Positions 1 to 10,183 of a DNA stretch of 64,000 bases are shown piece after piece; position 1 is the stretch's first letter, and each line of letters begins with the position of its first letter. The stretch covers positions 1 through 64,000 of the forward strand of contig CAJNBY010000012.1 in NCBI GenBank assembly GCA_905221125.1, in the 5' to 3' direction. Below the pieces are notes generated by a model. That model was not told the DNA's origin and ran no database searches. It saw nothing but the letters and a program-made list of their open reading frames with translations. The position numbers were made by a program, and so were the translations under genes. This stretch comes from a bacterium. Lineage in GTDB: Bacteria > Bacillota > Bacilli > Lactobacillales > Streptococcaceae.

Positions 1-77
1 CATCAAAAAAGAAAGGACGAAATTCGTCCTTTCTCGATCTTAGCTTTTCTTCAACCCACTACAGTTGACAAAGAGCC
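1..77. mobile_element. Probable terminal end of an ISL3-family insertion sequence (element continues to the left)
   Basis: Read on the minus strand, this begins GGCTCTTTGTCAACTGTAG, continues to GTGGGTTGAAG, and ends in a strong hairpin (AAAGGACGAA/TTCGTCCTTT, about 12-34) with a U-run. From memory this resembles the recurrent non-coding end of ISL3-type elements (IS1167 relatives) in pneumococci and mitis streptococci. No transposase is visible because the window ends here. The hairpin could instead be an ordinary terminator. Confidence 0.4.
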
Positions 78-141
78 ATCAAATCAAGAAGCTAATTAGG
101 TTCATTTCACCCATTCTGTTCCCTACACAGTCTAAACTGCA

Positions 142-167
142 CAAAAAGAGAGGCTTTGCCTCTCTTA
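142..167 (-). terminator. Intrinsic terminator of ftsH
   Basis: On the minus strand AAGAGAGGC-AAA-GCCTCTCTT is followed by TTTG. It lies just downstream of the ftsH stop codon at 171. Confidence 0.85.
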
Positions 168-170
168 GGG

Positions 171-2129
171 TTATTTTTCGTCATTCATTTTTGACTTCAC
201 TTCATCATAAGATAATGCATGTGATTCCTCTTCTACTGTTTCAGGCATCTTTCCTGTTTCGTAAAGAGATTTAATTTGTGTACTATCCAATGTTTCGTAT
301 TTCAATAATGCTTCTGCAATCAACTTGTGAGTTTCACGATTTGACTGAATAATTTCAGCAGCTTTATTTCGTGCTTCATTTAATAATGAACGAACCTCTT
401 CGTCAATTTCATAAGCTGTTTGTTCTGAAATTGATTTTTGAGGGCTTTGTGCACCAAACATAGCATGATTTCCTTCATATTGAACTGGACCAAGTTTTTC
501 ACTCATACCGTACTCTGTAACCATTGCACGCGCCATTTGTGTCGCTTGTTCAAAGTCGTTTGAAGCTCCTGTAGTTTGGACATTAAAGATAATTTCTTCA
601 GCTACACGGCCACCCATCAAGCCAGCCAATTGCTCTTTCATATCTTCTTTAGATAAAAGCATTTGGTCTTCCTTAGGAAGTGCAATCATGTAACCACCTG
701 CACGGCCACGTGGTACAATTGTAACCTTATGGACAACGCGGGCATTCGATAAGACTAGACCAACAATGGTATGTCCAGCCTCATGGTAGGCAACCAATTC
801 ACGTTCTTTTTGTGAAACTGTCTTATCTTTCTTAGAAGGACCAGCAATAACTCTATCTTCTGCTTCATCAATATCTGAAGCATCAATTATCGATTTATTG
901 CGACGAGCAGCAACTAGAGCCGCTTCATTCAAAACATTCTCTAAATCTGCTCCAACAAAACCTGGAGTTTGTTGAGCCACTAATTTCAGATCAACATCGT
1001 CTGCCAAAGGTTTATTTTTAGCGTGAACTTTCAAGATTGCTTCGCGACCCTTAACATCAGGACGGCCAACCAATACTTTTCTATCAAAACGTCCTGGACG
1101 TAAAAGGGCAGGATCAAGTACATCTGAACGGTTTGTGGCAGCGATGACGATAATTCCTTCATTTCCCTCAAAACCATCCATCTCAATCAAGAGTTGGTTC
1201 AATGTTTGCTCACGTTCATCATTACCTCCGCCGAGACCGACTCCACGTTGACGGCCAACAGCATCAATTTCATCGATAAAGATGATAGCTGGTGCTGCTT
1301 TTTTAGCATCTTCAAAAAGAGAACGAACACGACTAGCTCCAACTCCGACAAACATTTCTACAAAGTCAGAACCTGAGATACTAAAGAATGGAACACCAGC
1401 TTCTCCGGCTACTGCCTTAGCAAGTAACGTCTTACCTGTTCCCGGAGGTCCCTCCAAAAGAACACCTGCTGGAATACGGGCTCCAAGTTTTGTAAATCGT
1501 TTTGGATCTTTTAAGAATTCAACAACTTCAACTAGTTCTTGTTTTTCTTCCTCAGCTCCAGCAACATCTGAAAATCGTACTTTAATATCTTCTTTATTTG
1601 CAGCTTTAGCCTTGCTACGTCCAAAACTCATTGGGTTACGGCTATTATTTCCTCCCATATTTCCCATCATAGAGAATAGGAAGAAGAAGAGAATACCGAA
1701 TGGCACAATGGATACAAGAATATTAATCCACATACCACTTGAACTTTCATGCTTAACAGTTACTTCCGCTTTATGGTCAGAAGCAAGTTTTTGCAATTCT
1801 GATACTGTAGTATCTGAAGGAAGAATAATACTTGAAAACTTCTCTACTGTTGTAGCAGAAGGAGAAAAGAACTGGATACCTGTTTCTTCTTTACTTGTTT
1901 TAGGATTTTTATAAACACCCGAAACTTCGATAACACTACCATTTGGTTGGTAAGTTAATTCTTTTACATTGTCATCGGTAATTTCTTTTACCAATTCTGT
2001 ATAATTAATTTGCTCACTTTTCCCTGCAACACTACCTGTACTAAAATACTGGTAACCTGTAACTAGGAGAAAAATAAGTAATAACCATAGAAAAGGATTT
2101 TTAATTAAACCATTATTTTGTTTTTTCAT
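171..2129 (-). CDS. ftsH: ATP-dependent zinc metalloprotease FtsH
   Basis: Membrane-anchored AAA+ protease that degrades misfolded membrane proteins and unstable regulators; it forms hexamers at the cytoplasmic membrane. The 652-residue protein has an N-terminal membrane segment (about 12-30), an extracytoplasmic domain, a second membrane helix (about 133-155), an AAA+ domain with Walker A GPPGTGKT and Walker B IIFIDEID, the SRH region (RPGRFDR), and an M41 peptidase domain with the zinc motif HEAGH. Length is normal for the family. It is the last gene of the leftward run hpt-ftsH and starts 15 bp after the hpt stop. No anomaly is visible. Confidence 0.98.
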   Translation of the reverse strand: MKKQNNGLIKNPFLWLLLIFLLVTGYQYFSTGSVAGKSEQINYTELVKEITDDNVKELTYQPNGSVIEVSGVYKNPKTSKEETGIQFFSPSATTVEKFSSIILPSDTTVSELQKLASDHKAEVTVKHESSSGMWINILVSIVPFGILFFFLFSMMGNMGGNNSRNPMSFGRSKAKAANKEDIKVRFSDVAGAEEEKQELVEVVEFLKDPKRFTKLGARIPAGVLLEGPPGTGKTLLAKAVAGEAGVPFFSISGSDFVEMFVGVGASRVRSLFEDAKKAAPAIIFIDEIDAVGRQRGVGLGGGNDEREQTLNQLLIEMDGFEGNEGIIVIAATNRSDVLDPALLRPGRFDRKVLVGRPDVKGREAILKVHAKNKPLADDVDLKLVAQQTPGFVGADLENVLNEAALVAARRNKSIIDASDIDEAEDRVIAGPSKKDKTVSQKERELVAYHEAGHTIVGLVLSNARVVHKVTIVPRGRAGGYMIALPKEDQMLLSKEDMKEQLAGLMGGRVAEEIIFNVQTTGASNDFEQATQMARAMVTEYGMSEKLGPVQYEGNHAMFGAQSPQKSISEQTAYEIDEEVRSLLNEARNKAAEIIQSNRETHKLIAEALLKYETLDSTQIKSLYETGKMPETVEEESHALSYDEVKSKMNDEK

Positions 2130-2144
2130 TAAAAATTGTTCTTT

Positions 2145-2687
2145 CTAATTTGAATACACTTCTTCTTTCAATACTCCAACATAAGGAAGGTTACGATAAT
2201 TTTCTTTATAATCTAAACCATAACCTACTACAAACTCATTTGGAATCGTAAAGCAGGTATAGTCAGCCTCAATTTCTACAACACGTCCCTCTGGTTTATC
2301 CAACAAGGTTGCAATTTTAACAGAGGCTGCTTCTCTTGCAATAAACATATCTCGCAAATTCTTCAAAGTTTGACCTGTATCAATGATATCTTCTACAAAT
2401 AAAACATCTCTTCCTTTGATATCTTGAGTCACATCTTGCTTGATATTGATGACACCGCTACTTGCTGTCCCACCATGGTAGCTAGAAACCATCATGAAGT
2501 CCATTTCAATATGTGTGTCGATATGTTTGACCAATTCAGCCATAAAAGGAATAGATCCTTTTAAAATCCCAACTAAAATTGGATTTTTTCCTGCATAGTC
2601 TTTAGTGAGTTGAGCACCTAATTTTTTAGCAGCTTCTGTAATTTCATCGTGTGAAACGAGGATTTTTTTAATATCGTTTTCTAACAT
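2145..2687 (-). CDS. hpt: Hypoxanthine-guanine phosphoribosyltransferase
   Basis: Purine salvage enzyme that converts hypoxanthine or guanine plus PRPP to IMP or GMP in the cytosol. The 180-residue protein shows the PRPP-binding loop [14 protein letters not shown] typical of type I phosphoribosyltransferases, the early LVGILKGS phosphate loop, and the flexible-loop region near MMVSSYHGG. It lies 4 bp downstream of tilS and just upstream of ftsH, an arrangement conserved across Firmicutes (tilS-hpt-ftsH). Co-transcription with tilS is inferred from the spacing. Confidence 0.97.
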   Translation of the reverse strand: MLENDIKKILVSHDEITEAAKKLGAQLTKDYAGKNPILVGILKGSIPFMAELVKHIDTHIEMDFMMVSSYHGGTASSGVINIKQDVTQDIKGRDVLFVEDIIDTGQTLKNLRDMFIAREAASVKIATLLDKPEGRVVEIEADYTCFTIPNEFVVGYGLDYKENYRNLPYVGVLKEEVYSN

Positions 2688-2691
2688 TTTT

Positions 2692-3969
2692 TTACCTATC
2701 TATTTTTTCTATATAAAGTACAGTGTTCATTATATCATTTTTCGTGTTTTTACTCAAATTACTGGTCGCAATTCCCAAAATTGAGACAATTTCTCCAAAT
2801 TGCTCAATAATAAGAGCAGATTTTCGCTTTTCCATAGGGATTTTCAAATCAATAAATAGACGTCTGATTTTTTTTCTATACCCATTTTGAATCAAAACAT
2901 CTCCTGTTTTTCGATGACGAATGTGTATGGATGTTTCGCGTGAAACAGGTATTTGTTGAATTGATTCACCTTCTAATGGAAGTCCAAAGGAAAATAAATA
3001 TCCTTGATAAGATACCTGATTTTGATAGTGTAACACAAGTTCATCTTCCTTTTCATCAGCCTGCGGACTGATTTTACAAATCTGAAAATGTTGGTACTCT
3101 TTTATTAATTCATAGCCATTTTTAAGCAAATGACGATACTGGCTTTTAGTTTTTAAAATCTGTCGAACTTCATCAAACTGAGCTTTTGTAAGATTCAAGT
3201 CTGGAAAACGATTCAGATAAGTTTGAAGTAAAACTCTTTGTGTTGACTCAGAATAAGAAAATAACTGCTGTAAATTTTCCACATCAATATTGTTAGATAA
3301 TTCAGCTATAGCTAAGTCATAATCTAAAATTTCATTTCCGATACTTATGATTGCATCTCTAAATCTAGGATTTTCTTTTTCTACTTCTGGTAAATAAGAG
3401 TTTCGAATACGATTGCGAAAATAATAATTTTCCTTATTTGATGTATCTTCAAAGTGAAAAATTGGTGGAAAATCTTTTTTCTGAAAATGCAAGAAGGGAC
3501 GAATGATTTCTATCTCTCCGACTACTTGCTTCTCCTTAATTCCTGATAGATAGCGCAAACGAGTTCCTCGAATCAAACGCATCAAAATCGTTTCCACCTG
3601 GTCATCAGCATGGTGGGCAGTGACTAAGGCTGTCGCACCTGTCTTTTTCATGACCTCTTGAAAAAAATCATAACGAAAATTTCGAGCACGCGCTTCTGAA
3701 AATTCTCCTGAAAAATTGTTGACATAAATAGGAAGTTCAGCTTCAACAGCCAACTTCCTTAATTCCTTTTCTTCCCAATCTGATTCAATTCTCTGCTTAT
3801 GATTAACATGAGCTAAAATCAATTCAATTTCTAACTCTTTTTGATAAGTAGACAATACCTTAAATAGAAACATAGAATCTAATCCACCAGAAAGAGCTAG
3901 CACCACTTTAGCATGCTTTTTGAAATATCCCTGCTTGAGAAAATGATTTAAAAAATCTTGTTCTCTCAT
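2692..3969 (-). CDS. tilS: tRNA(Ile)-lysidine synthase
   Basis: Ligates lysine to C34 of the AUA-reading tRNA-Ile, changing its identity from Met to Ile; essential in most bacteria. The N-terminal PP-loop ATP pyrophosphatase motif SGGLDS is visible at about residues 28-33, followed by the HHADDQVET segment typical of TilS and a C-terminal substrate-recognition domain. At 425 residues it has the usual length. The ATG overlaps the stop of the upstream serine-hydrolase gene by 4 bp (ATGA), so translational coupling is likely. A parS-like palindrome is embedded in its coding sequence at 2932-2947. Confidence 0.96.
   Translation of the reverse strand: MREQDFLNHFLKQGYFKKHAKVVLALSGGLDSMFLFKVLSTYQKELEIELILAHVNHKQRIESDWEEKELRKLAVEAELPIYVNNFSGEFSEARARNFRYDFFQEVMKKTGATALVTAHHADDQVETILMRLIRGTRLRYLSGIKEKQVVGEIEIIRPFLHFQKKDFPPIFHFEDTSNKENYYFRNRIRNSYLPEVEKENPRFRDAIISIGNEILDYDLAIAELSNNIDVENLQQLFSYSESTQRVLLQTYLNRFPDLNLTKAQFDEVRQILKTKSQYRHLLKNGYELIKEYQHFQICKISPQADEKEDELVLHYQNQVSYQGYLFSFGLPLEGESIQQIPVSRETSIHIRHRKTGDVLIQNGYRKKIRRLFIDLKIPMEKRKSALIIEQFGEIVSILGIATSNLSKNTKNDIMNTVLYIEKIDR
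2932..2947. promoter_or_regulatory. parS-like ParB-binding site inside tilS
   Basis: TGTTTCGCGTGAAACA, a 16-bp palindrome with one asymmetric base pair. It matches the Firmicutes parS core (TGTTTCACGTGAAACA) except for A to G near the centre. It lies about 11.5 kb to the left of oriC. Confidence 0.8.
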
Positions 3970-5234
3970 TTTAGAACCTCATAAACATCCTTCGCTATCT
4001 GAGAAATCGTATCATAATCAGAATTCTGAGTAAAAATAGAAAGAACAAATGGAGAATCTGCATAGACAACACCCGTATCATGCTTAAATTCGTCCGCATC
4101 CCCAATTTTATGAGCTACTTTCACAGAAACACCTTTGGCAATTCGCTGATTATCAAAATCTGTTTTGGTCAAGGACTCCAATACAAATCCATTTTGATTA
4201 TAAATAGCTTCCATGACTTTTCCAGCCATTTTAGAAGAAATCAATTTTTCTTTTGGATCCCAATCATCTCCCATAATAGCAGACATCTTGGACTTAAATG
4301 TTGCATCTGATTGATTTGAAATGTAATATCCCAATATGTTATGAGCTACATTATCAGATTCTTTTGATACTTTCGTAATTAAATCTTTTAGAGAATATTC
4401 TTTATTATCCTCTTTTTTAGGAAGACTACCACTTCCCTCTGGTTTATAAGAACCTGGAAAATCATTAACTGCTGATACGTATTTTACAGTCGTATCTAAC
4501 TGATACAGACCCTCATTTATTTTTTCTTGCGTATAGTAGAGATAAGGTAGTTTTAAAACACTAGCCGCATACATCTTTTCATCTTGATTGATACCTGCTT
4601 CTTTTCCAGTAGTCAGTTGCTTAACATAAATAGAGAAAGAATCTTTTTGATATTTTTCAGATAACATTTCTTGGACTTTCCCCATCCGATTATCTTCTTC
4701 AGAAGTTGATTCCTTATCTACCCATCCAGCCTGATCAATATGTAGAAATTCTTTTCCTTCTACAAACATGGTCTTATCTATTGACACCTGCGAATAAGCT
4801 GATAAGGATGATTTTACCTCTTTTAAATCATAAGGACTATTATACAGTTTAAAATTAGATTCTAACCATACTTTTTTTATTGTAGGAGTTACCTCTGACT
4901 GGTCATATAAAAATCGTTTGTCCGCAGCTATAAATTGATGGTTGGATAACTTAAACACTGGAATCCCTTGTTTATTTAAGCGCCACTCGGTTATTTGAAA
5001 ACTTGTTTTTGGAGTTAATTTTCCAGATTCAACAACTAAATCTTCATTCGCATAGACAGGAACCTCTCCATAAACAATAGGAGAATTTAGCTTTTCTCTA
5101 AAATAAATACCAAAGTCAGATTGTGAAAGGTAATAAATTTCTTTCGAAGTATAGACGACTTCTTTTTCTGTGCTAACGACTTTTGAAATGGCCAAAAAAC
5201 TCGGTAGCAACAAAATAATTAAGAACTTACGCAT
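3966..5234 (-). CDS. Secreted class A beta-lactamase-like serine hydrolase
   Basis: The 422-residue protein begins with a signal or anchor sequence ([20 protein letters not shown]) and carries the serine beta-lactamase/transpeptidase motifs in order: SVLK (225-228), SDN (293-295) and KIG (376-378). The start at 5234 is chosen because a clear ribosome-binding site (AGGAAAGG) precedes it; an ATG further upstream would lie inside the preceding small gene. The orthologue in the pneumococcal divIC-tilS cluster occupies the same place. The third motif is KIG rather than KTG. Its substrate is unknown: it may be a cell-wall-associated hydrolase rather than a resistance enzyme. It overlaps its upstream neighbour by 8 bp and tilS by 4 bp. 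Confidence 0.85.
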   Translation of the reverse strand: MRKFLIILLLPSFLAISKVVSTEKEVVYTSKEIYYLSQSDFGIYFREKLNSPIVYGEVPVYANEDLVVESGKLTPKTSFQITEWRLNKQGIPVFKLSNHQFIAADKRFLYDQSEVTPTIKKVWLESNFKLYNSPYDLKEVKSSLSAYSQVSIDKTMFVEGKEFLHIDQAGWVDKESTSEEDNRMGKVQEMLSEKYQKDSFSIYVKQLTTGKEAGINQDEKMYAASVLKLPYLYYTQEKINEGLYQLDTTVKYVSAVNDFPGSYKPEGSGSLPKKEDNKEYSLKDLITKVSKESDNVAHNILGYYISNQSDATFKSKMSAIMGDDWDPKEKLISSKMAGKVMEAIYNQNGFVLESLTKTDFDNQRIAKGVSVKVAHKIGDADEFKHDTGVVYADSPFVLSIFTQNSDYDTISQIAKDVYEVLK

Positions 5235-5349
5235 TCTTCCTTTCCTTTTCTTCTTGTAAACGCAATAATTGATTTTTATCAGCCAACTCTTCCAGTTTTT
5301 CATCTGATAAACTCAAAAATTGCTCAATTACGTCTAATAAATTTTCCAT
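5227..5349 (-). CDS. Small 40-residue acidic/coiled-coil protein of the divIC-tilS cluster
   Basis: An ATG at 5349 opens a 40-codon frame, MENLLDVIEQFLSLSDEKLE..., ending ...QEEKERKNA. It has a good ribosome-binding site (AAAGGTGA, 5 bp before the ATG). It starts 5 bp after the divIC stop and overlaps the next gene by 8 bp, so it fits tightly in the operon. The sequence is rich in Glu, Leu and Lys and is probably a single amphipathic helix. I recall an equivalent small gene at this position in pneumococci. Function is unknown; the position suggests a role with DivIC or translational coupling of the hydrolase. Confidence 0.8.
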   Translation of the reverse strand: MENLLDVIEQFLSLSDEKLEELADKNQLLRLQEEKERKNA

Positions 5350-5353
5350 TTTA

Positions 5354-5722
5354 TCACCTTTGAAGCAAGTCAGGAATCGTGTAAACTATTTCCCTAGACT
5401 TAGAATAATAGTACTTCGCTCGTGTATATTTGGCAGCATAATCCTCGTCTTTCAACTTGGTAGCAAATGCTGTCTCCTTATCCTTTTCATCACTCAAAGT
5501 TTGATACTGAGTTTGCAAGTCTGCTAATTGCTGACGTCTTTGGAGTAATTGCTGATAGCTCTGCGCTAAATTAAAAGTTGGCAAAATAAATAACAGCATA
5601 ATCAAAATCAATACCCACCCCATAAAACGATTCCGTTTTTGTCGTTCCTTCATCAGATAGCGACGACGTTGATGCTCATTTTGAATAAAAGAATTATTCA
5701 ATTGTACAATATTCTTAGACAT
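5354..5722 (-). CDS. divIC: Septum formation initiator DivIC/FtsB family
   Basis: A bitopic division protein of 122 residues. A basic cytoplasmic N-terminus ([15 protein letters not shown]) is followed by one transmembrane helix (about 35-52) and an extracellular coiled coil ([20 protein letters not shown]). This is the standard architecture of DivIC/FtsB, which with FtsL and DivIB/FtsQ activates septal peptidoglycan synthesis. The start overlaps the end of rqcP by 8 bp. Linkage to rqcP and mfd is typical of Firmicutes. Confidence 0.93.
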   Translation of the reverse strand: MSKNIVQLNNSFIQNEHQRRRYLMKERQKRNRFMGWVLILIMLLFILPTFNLAQSYQQLLQRRQQLADLQTQYQTLSDEKDKETAFATKLKDEDYAAKYTRAKYYYSKSREIVYTIPDLLQR

Positions 5723-5981
5723 TTTCTTCTACCCGTGTTTCACTGATAATTTCATACATGCCCGCTGCATCTTCTTTTTTTGTACTATCTTTCATCTCCA
5801 GTACTTTTACAAGTAGCAACTTATTGCCAAAACGAATTTCAACTTGGTCATCAACTTTCAAATCCGTTGAACTTTTGGCCAAAATCCCATTCACCTTGAT
5901 TCTACCTTTATCTGCCACTTCTTTCGCGACTGTACGACGCTTGATAATTCGTGATACTTTTAAATATTTGTCTAATCTCAT
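5715..5981 (-). CDS. rqcP: S4-domain RNA-binding protein RqcP (HslR/YabO-like)
   Basis: This 88-residue protein is almost entirely an S4 RNA-binding domain: [20 protein letters not shown], then GRIKVNG and a [11 protein letters not shown] turn. RqcP homologues act with RqcH in adding alanine tails to stalled nascent chains on 50S subunits. The gene lies 57 bp downstream of mfd and overlaps divIC, as in many Firmicutes. The assignment to RqcP rather than another small S4 protein rests on size and context. Confidence 0.9.
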   Translation of the reverse strand: MRLDKYLKVSRIIKRRTVAKEVADKGRIKVNGILAKSSTDLKVDDQVEIRFGNKLLLVKVLEMKDSTKKEDAAGMYEIISETRVEENV

Positions 5982-6038
5982 CCTTATTACCTCAACTTAT
6001 TATTGTACCATTTTTATCTATTTTATAGAAGAAAAACA

Positions 6039-9000
6039 TCAAATGGCATTTTCTTCCTTCGACTCTTTTATCTCTAATAAACGTTCTCCAAAAATTATCA
6101 GACCTTCTAAAATTTCATAATCTTTCTTATTTCGGACATCAAATACAAGCTCCATTGATCCTTCATTATCAGCTATGGCTACTTTTAAGTTCGTTGCGGA
6201 TAAAGCTTTAAAATAATCTTGAGCTAAAAACAGTCGTTGAGTGATTTTTTCAAATTGAACTGTAATCTTGTTCTCTTTTCTTTCCACACGTTGAACAAAG
6301 ACCTTGTCCAAATATGACTTGACCAAACCAATCTCTAAAAGATAGGCTACTACATCTGGGTATTCTCCAAAGCGGTCCATCAACTCTTCTTGTAACTCTT
6401 CATAATTGACACGGTTGTCAATTTGACGAATTTTCTTGTAAATTTCAATCTTATGTCGTTGATCAGAAATATAAGTATCAGGAAGATAAGCATCAATTTG
6501 TAAAATCAATTCGGCATTCCCTTTGATTCTTGTGTTAGCATTCCCGTTTCGTTTAGCAATAGCTTCCTCTAGTAACTGCGAATACAATTCAAAACCAACA
6601 GAATCAATGAAACCAGACTGGGATTTTCCTAGGAGATTTCCTGCTCCACGAATAGAAAGATCTCGCATCGCAATCTTAAATCCTGAGCCCAATTCTGTAA
6701 ATCCTTTGATTGCTTCTAATCTCTTTTCAGAGACTTCACTGATTGATTTTTCTGGACGATACATGAGATAGGCGTAAGCAATCCGATTACTACGACCAAC
6801 TCTTCCTCTTAATTGATACAAAGTTGACAAGCCCATATGGTCCGCATTTTCAATAAATAAAGTATTAGCATTTGGAATGTCTACCCCTGTCTCAATAATG
6901 GTAGTTGTCACCAAGATATCGTATTGTCCCTCAATAAAGTCTAATAGAGTATTTTCCAACTGGATTTCACTCATTTGTCCGTGAACATACCCAATCAAAG
7001 CCTCTGGAATTAACTCCTGTAATTCTGAAACCTTCTGATCAATTGTGTCAACTTTATTGTAAAGATAGTAAACTTGACCTCCACGCTCCATTTCACGCAA
7101 GACAGCATCACGAATGACACTATCATTCTTTTCTAAAACATAGGTTTGAACAGGATAGCGATTGGTTGGAGGAGTTTCAATAACAGATAAATCTCTTATT
7201 CCCAGCATAGACATATGAAGAGTACGAGGAATTGGCGTTGCTGTCAAGGTTAGGACATCAACTTGTTTTTTCAATTCTTTCAAGGTTTCCTTATGCTTGA
7301 CACCAAATCGCTGTTCCTCATCAATAATCATCAATCCTAAATCAGAAAACACAACATCTTTTGACAAAACACGATGTGTCCCAATCAAAATATCGACTTG
7401 ACCGTTCTTTAGTTTTTCAAGTGTTTCTGCCTGCTCTTTTTTACTTCTAAAACGACTCAACACATCAATATTAACTGCAAAATTTTGGAATCGTTCCTTA
7501 AAATTCGTATAGTGCTGTTGAGCTAAAACTGTCGTAGGAACTAGAACGACCACCTGTTTATTGTCATTGACAGCCTTAAAGGCTGCACGCATTGCAACTT
7601 CAGTCTTTCCAAAACCAACATCCCCAACTAGAAGTCGATCCATTGGTTGAGAATTCTGCATATCTCTCTTGATTTCCTCGATACTACGAAGTTGATCATC
7701 CGTTTCAACATAAGGGAAAGCATCATCAAAAGCATCTTGCTCTTCATCATCAGCTGAAAAAGCATAACCTTTCAACTGACTACGTTCAGAATAGAGTTTG
7801 ATTAAATCGTCTGCTATATCCTCTACCTGGTTCTTAACTTTTTGCTTAGCCTTTTTAAAATGACCATCATTTAATTTATTAAGTTTTGGCGCTTTACCAT
7901 CACTTGAAACATATTTAGACAGTAGATGAATCTGTTCTACTGGGATAGAGATTTGATCACCATTTTGATATTGAACACTGACATAATCGCGGTGAATCCC
8001 TTTGATTTCAATTGTTTCAATTCCTAGATATTGACCAATTCCATGAATATGGTGAACAACGTAGTCCCCTTTTTCAAGTTCATTGTAATCTTTTAATCTC
8101 TCTGCATTTGAAACATGTTGTCTTCGAAAACGACGTTTTAATTTCTTTTGAAAAATCTCATGTTCAGTAATCACCAGAATTTTTTCATCTACAAAATGAA
8201 AACCATGTCTGAGATTTCCCTCGATTAAGTTTACAGATTCTTTACAGATACTTGACTCATCTCTAGAATCCAATTTAATCTGGTATTTCTCTAAAACATC
8301 TTCCAATGTTTTACTTCCCATTGAATTACTAGACTGCAAGATAATAGTATAGCCCATTTTTTTGTATCGTTCAATTTCTTCTTTTAGAAAAGAAAATTGA
8401 TTGAAAAACTCCTGCATGGGATATTGATTAAATTGATAAATCTGGTCAAACTTGAGATTTCCTAACCCCTTTTGCAGATTAGAAAAAAATGTCACTGGGC
8501 TTTGTTTTTTATAGATTTTCTCAGTATCCGCAAAATACTGCATATCAGAAAATGATTTACTATTCTGTAACTCTTCTGTAAAGTATTGCGCTAATTCTCT
8601 TTCAAAGACTTCATACTGATTCATCAATTTTTGATAATCATCAAAGAATATGGGCGTATCTTTTTCAATATAATCAAATACAGTCCATATCTTTTCATAA
8701 CACAAAGATAAAAATTTCCGAGAATCTGAATGCATTTGTTTTTGATGAAAACTTGAAAGAATTTCTTCTAGGTAGGATTTCAGAATCGGCGATAGAGTTT
8801 TTGAAATTTGCTTTTCTAAAGCTGACTGACCTCGTTGATAATCCTTTTCTTTCAAAAGCATGTCGCTAGCTGGAAAGATGGTGAGTTCTGTCCGATTTTC
8901 TTTCGATAATTGTGTTTCGACTTCAAAAGTACGAATTCCATCTACTTCATCACCAAAAAACTCAATTCGGCAAGGTTCTAACTGGGATATTTCAAAAATA

Positions 9001-9542
9001 TCTAAAATATCTCCTCGCAGACTAAATTCTCCTTGAGTTTGTACTTGTGTAACCTTTCGATAGCCGATTTCTTTTAACTGATAGATAAGTGCGTTTTGAT
9101 CATATTCTTCACCAACTGATATGTTTACAATACTATTTTTAAATACATTGGGAGAAGGTAAAAACAATCGACTTGCTGCAATATTACAAACTAAGATCCC
9201 TTTCCTAGACGGATCAGTCAAAAAACGCAAGGCTTCAACCCGTGAGATGATTTTTTCTTGTGAAGACATCAAAAACTCGACCATAGGGGAATCATCTACC
9301 AAAAATGGATAGACAAATTCCTCACCCAAGATAGAAATAAGATCACTAATAAGCCCTTCTGCTTCTCCATAAGTTGATGTCAATAAAACAATCTTATCTT
9401 CTTTCTTTAAACTACTAGCGATTGCTAAAGCTTTTGTAGAAGTTGACAAACCTAAGATTAACTGTCTTTTTTTATCTGTTAAATTTTGATGCCATTTTTG
9501 GATCTGATCATTTTCTGAGAATAAATCTAATAAGGTCGCCAT
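6039..9542 (-). CDS. mfd: Transcription-repair coupling factor
   Basis: An ATP-dependent translocase that removes RNA polymerase stalled at DNA lesions and recruits UvrA. The 1167-residue protein has an N-terminal UvrB-like region, an RNA-polymerase-interaction domain around residues 480-550 (GDYVVHHIHGIGQYLG), a RecG-like helicase core with Walker A GDVGFGKTEVA and the DEEQ box (IIDEEQRFGV), motif VI QLRGRVGRS, and a C-terminal TRCF domain. The length is full. The ATG at 9542 directly abuts the pth stop codon, so the two are presumably one transcript. Confidence 0.98.
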   Translation of the reverse strand: MATLLDLFSENDQIQKWHQNLTDKKRQLILGLSTSTKALAIASSLKKEDKIVLLTSTYGEAEGLISDLISILGEEFVYPFLVDDSPMVEFLMSSQEKIISRVEALRFLTDPSRKGILVCNIAASRLFLPSPNVFKNSIVNISVGEEYDQNALIYQLKEIGYRKVTQVQTQGEFSLRGDILDIFEISQLEPCRIEFFGDEVDGIRTFEVETQLSKENRTELTIFPASDMLLKEKDYQRGQSALEKQISKTLSPILKSYLEEILSSFHQKQMHSDSRKFLSLCYEKIWTVFDYIEKDTPIFFDDYQKLMNQYEVFERELAQYFTEELQNSKSFSDMQYFADTEKIYKKQSPVTFFSNLQKGLGNLKFDQIYQFNQYPMQEFFNQFSFLKEEIERYKKMGYTIILQSSNSMGSKTLEDVLEKYQIKLDSRDESSICKESVNLIEGNLRHGFHFVDEKILVITEHEIFQKKLKRRFRRQHVSNAERLKDYNELEKGDYVVHHIHGIGQYLGIETIEIKGIHRDYVSVQYQNGDQISIPVEQIHLLSKYVSSDGKAPKLNKLNDGHFKKAKQKVKNQVEDIADDLIKLYSERSQLKGYAFSADDEEQDAFDDAFPYVETDDQLRSIEEIKRDMQNSQPMDRLLVGDVGFGKTEVAMRAAFKAVNDNKQVVVLVPTTVLAQQHYTNFKERFQNFAVNIDVLSRFRSKKEQAETLEKLKNGQVDILIGTHRVLSKDVVFSDLGLMIIDEEQRFGVKHKETLKELKKQVDVLTLTATPIPRTLHMSMLGIRDLSVIETPPTNRYPVQTYVLEKNDSVIRDAVLREMERGGQVYYLYNKVDTIDQKVSELQELIPEALIGYVHGQMSEIQLENTLLDFIEGQYDILVTTTIIETGVDIPNANTLFIENADHMGLSTLYQLRGRVGRSNRIAYAYLMYRPEKSISEVSEKRLEAIKGFTELGSGFKIAMRDLSIRGAGNLLGKSQSGFIDSVGFELYSQLLEEAIAKRNGNANTRIKGNAELILQIDAYLPDTYISDQRHKIEIYKKIRQIDNRVNYEELQEELMDRFGEYPDVVAYLLEIGLVKSYLDKVFVQRVERKENKITVQFEKITQRLFLAQDYFKALSATNLKVAIADNEGSMELVFDVRNKKDYEILEGLIIFGERLLEIKESKEENAI

Positions 9543-10112
9543 TTATCTGTTATACCTCTGCATCGTTTTCTCAAAGTTTTTCTCTTGTAAATAATATTTT
9601 ACAGCATCGTCAACCTTATCAATGGACTGTAAAATACCGATATAATCATCCTTGTCAAACTTACTCAAAACATGATTAACAACTGACATGCCGTTTTTGG
9701 GTCTTCCAATTCCAATCTTAACACGATTAAAGGCCTGGGTTCCAATATGTTGAATAATAGACTTGATACCATTATGACCACCTGCTGAGCCTTTTGCTCT
9801 TAAACGAATTTTCCCAACTTCCATGTCAAGATCGTCGTAAATGATGAGTAAATCTTCAATATCCAAACCATAGTAAGTCAATAAAGCATGAACAGCTTTC
9901 CCACTTTCATTCATAAATGTCGTTGGTTTGACAAGATAAATTTTTTCACCATTGAGGAAAAAAGATGCTAGATCAGCTTGAAATATCTTATCGTGTGTAA
10001 AAGTTAGATTCTGTTTCTTCGCTAGTTGGTCAATCAACATAAAACCAACATTGTGTTTTGTTTCAAAATATTTATCCCCTGGATTTCCCAAGCCTACAAG
10101 TAATTTGGTCAT
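9543..10112 (-). CDS. pth: Peptidyl-tRNA hydrolase
   Basis: Recycles tRNA by cleaving peptidyl-tRNAs that drop off ribosomes; an essential cytosolic enzyme. The 189-residue protein starts with the signature [24 protein letters not shown], containing the catalytic His of the THNVGF-type motif, followed by [17 protein letters not shown] and [13 protein letters not shown]. All family landmarks are present. It lies upstream of mfd and downstream of ychF, from which it is separated by a hairpin. Confidence 0.98.
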   Translation of the reverse strand: MTKLLVGLGNPGDKYFETKHNVGFMLIDQLAKKQNLTFTHDKIFQADLASFFLNGEKIYLVKPTTFMNESGKAVHALLTYYGLDIEDLLIIYDDLDMEVGKIRLRAKGSAGGHNGIKSIIQHIGTQAFNRVKIGIGRPKNGMSVVNHVLSKFDKDDYIGILQSIDKVDDAVKYYLQEKNFEKTMQRYNR

Positions 10113-10137
10113 TTATTTTCCTTTCAAAAGCCAAAAG

Positions 10138-10158
10138 GGTTGGAATTTTTTTCCAACC
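10138..10158 (-). terminator. Hairpin between ychF and pth
   Basis: On the minus strand GGTTGGAA-AAAAA-TTCCAACC is followed by CTTTTGGCTTTT. It is a possible partial terminator after ychF that allows some read-through into pth. Confidence 0.55.
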
Positions 10159-10183
10159 TAATTGATACTATTCATTAAATTTT

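Noticed and set aside
1282..1914. A 210-codon open frame antisense to ftsH
   Set aside because: No ribosome-binding site or family resemblance; it mirrors the codon structure of the conserved ftsH gene.
3966..5234. A beta-lactam-resistance gene
   Set aside because: The catalytic motifs are present, but the gene is a conserved housekeeping member of this cluster with a KIG third motif; resistance is not supported.
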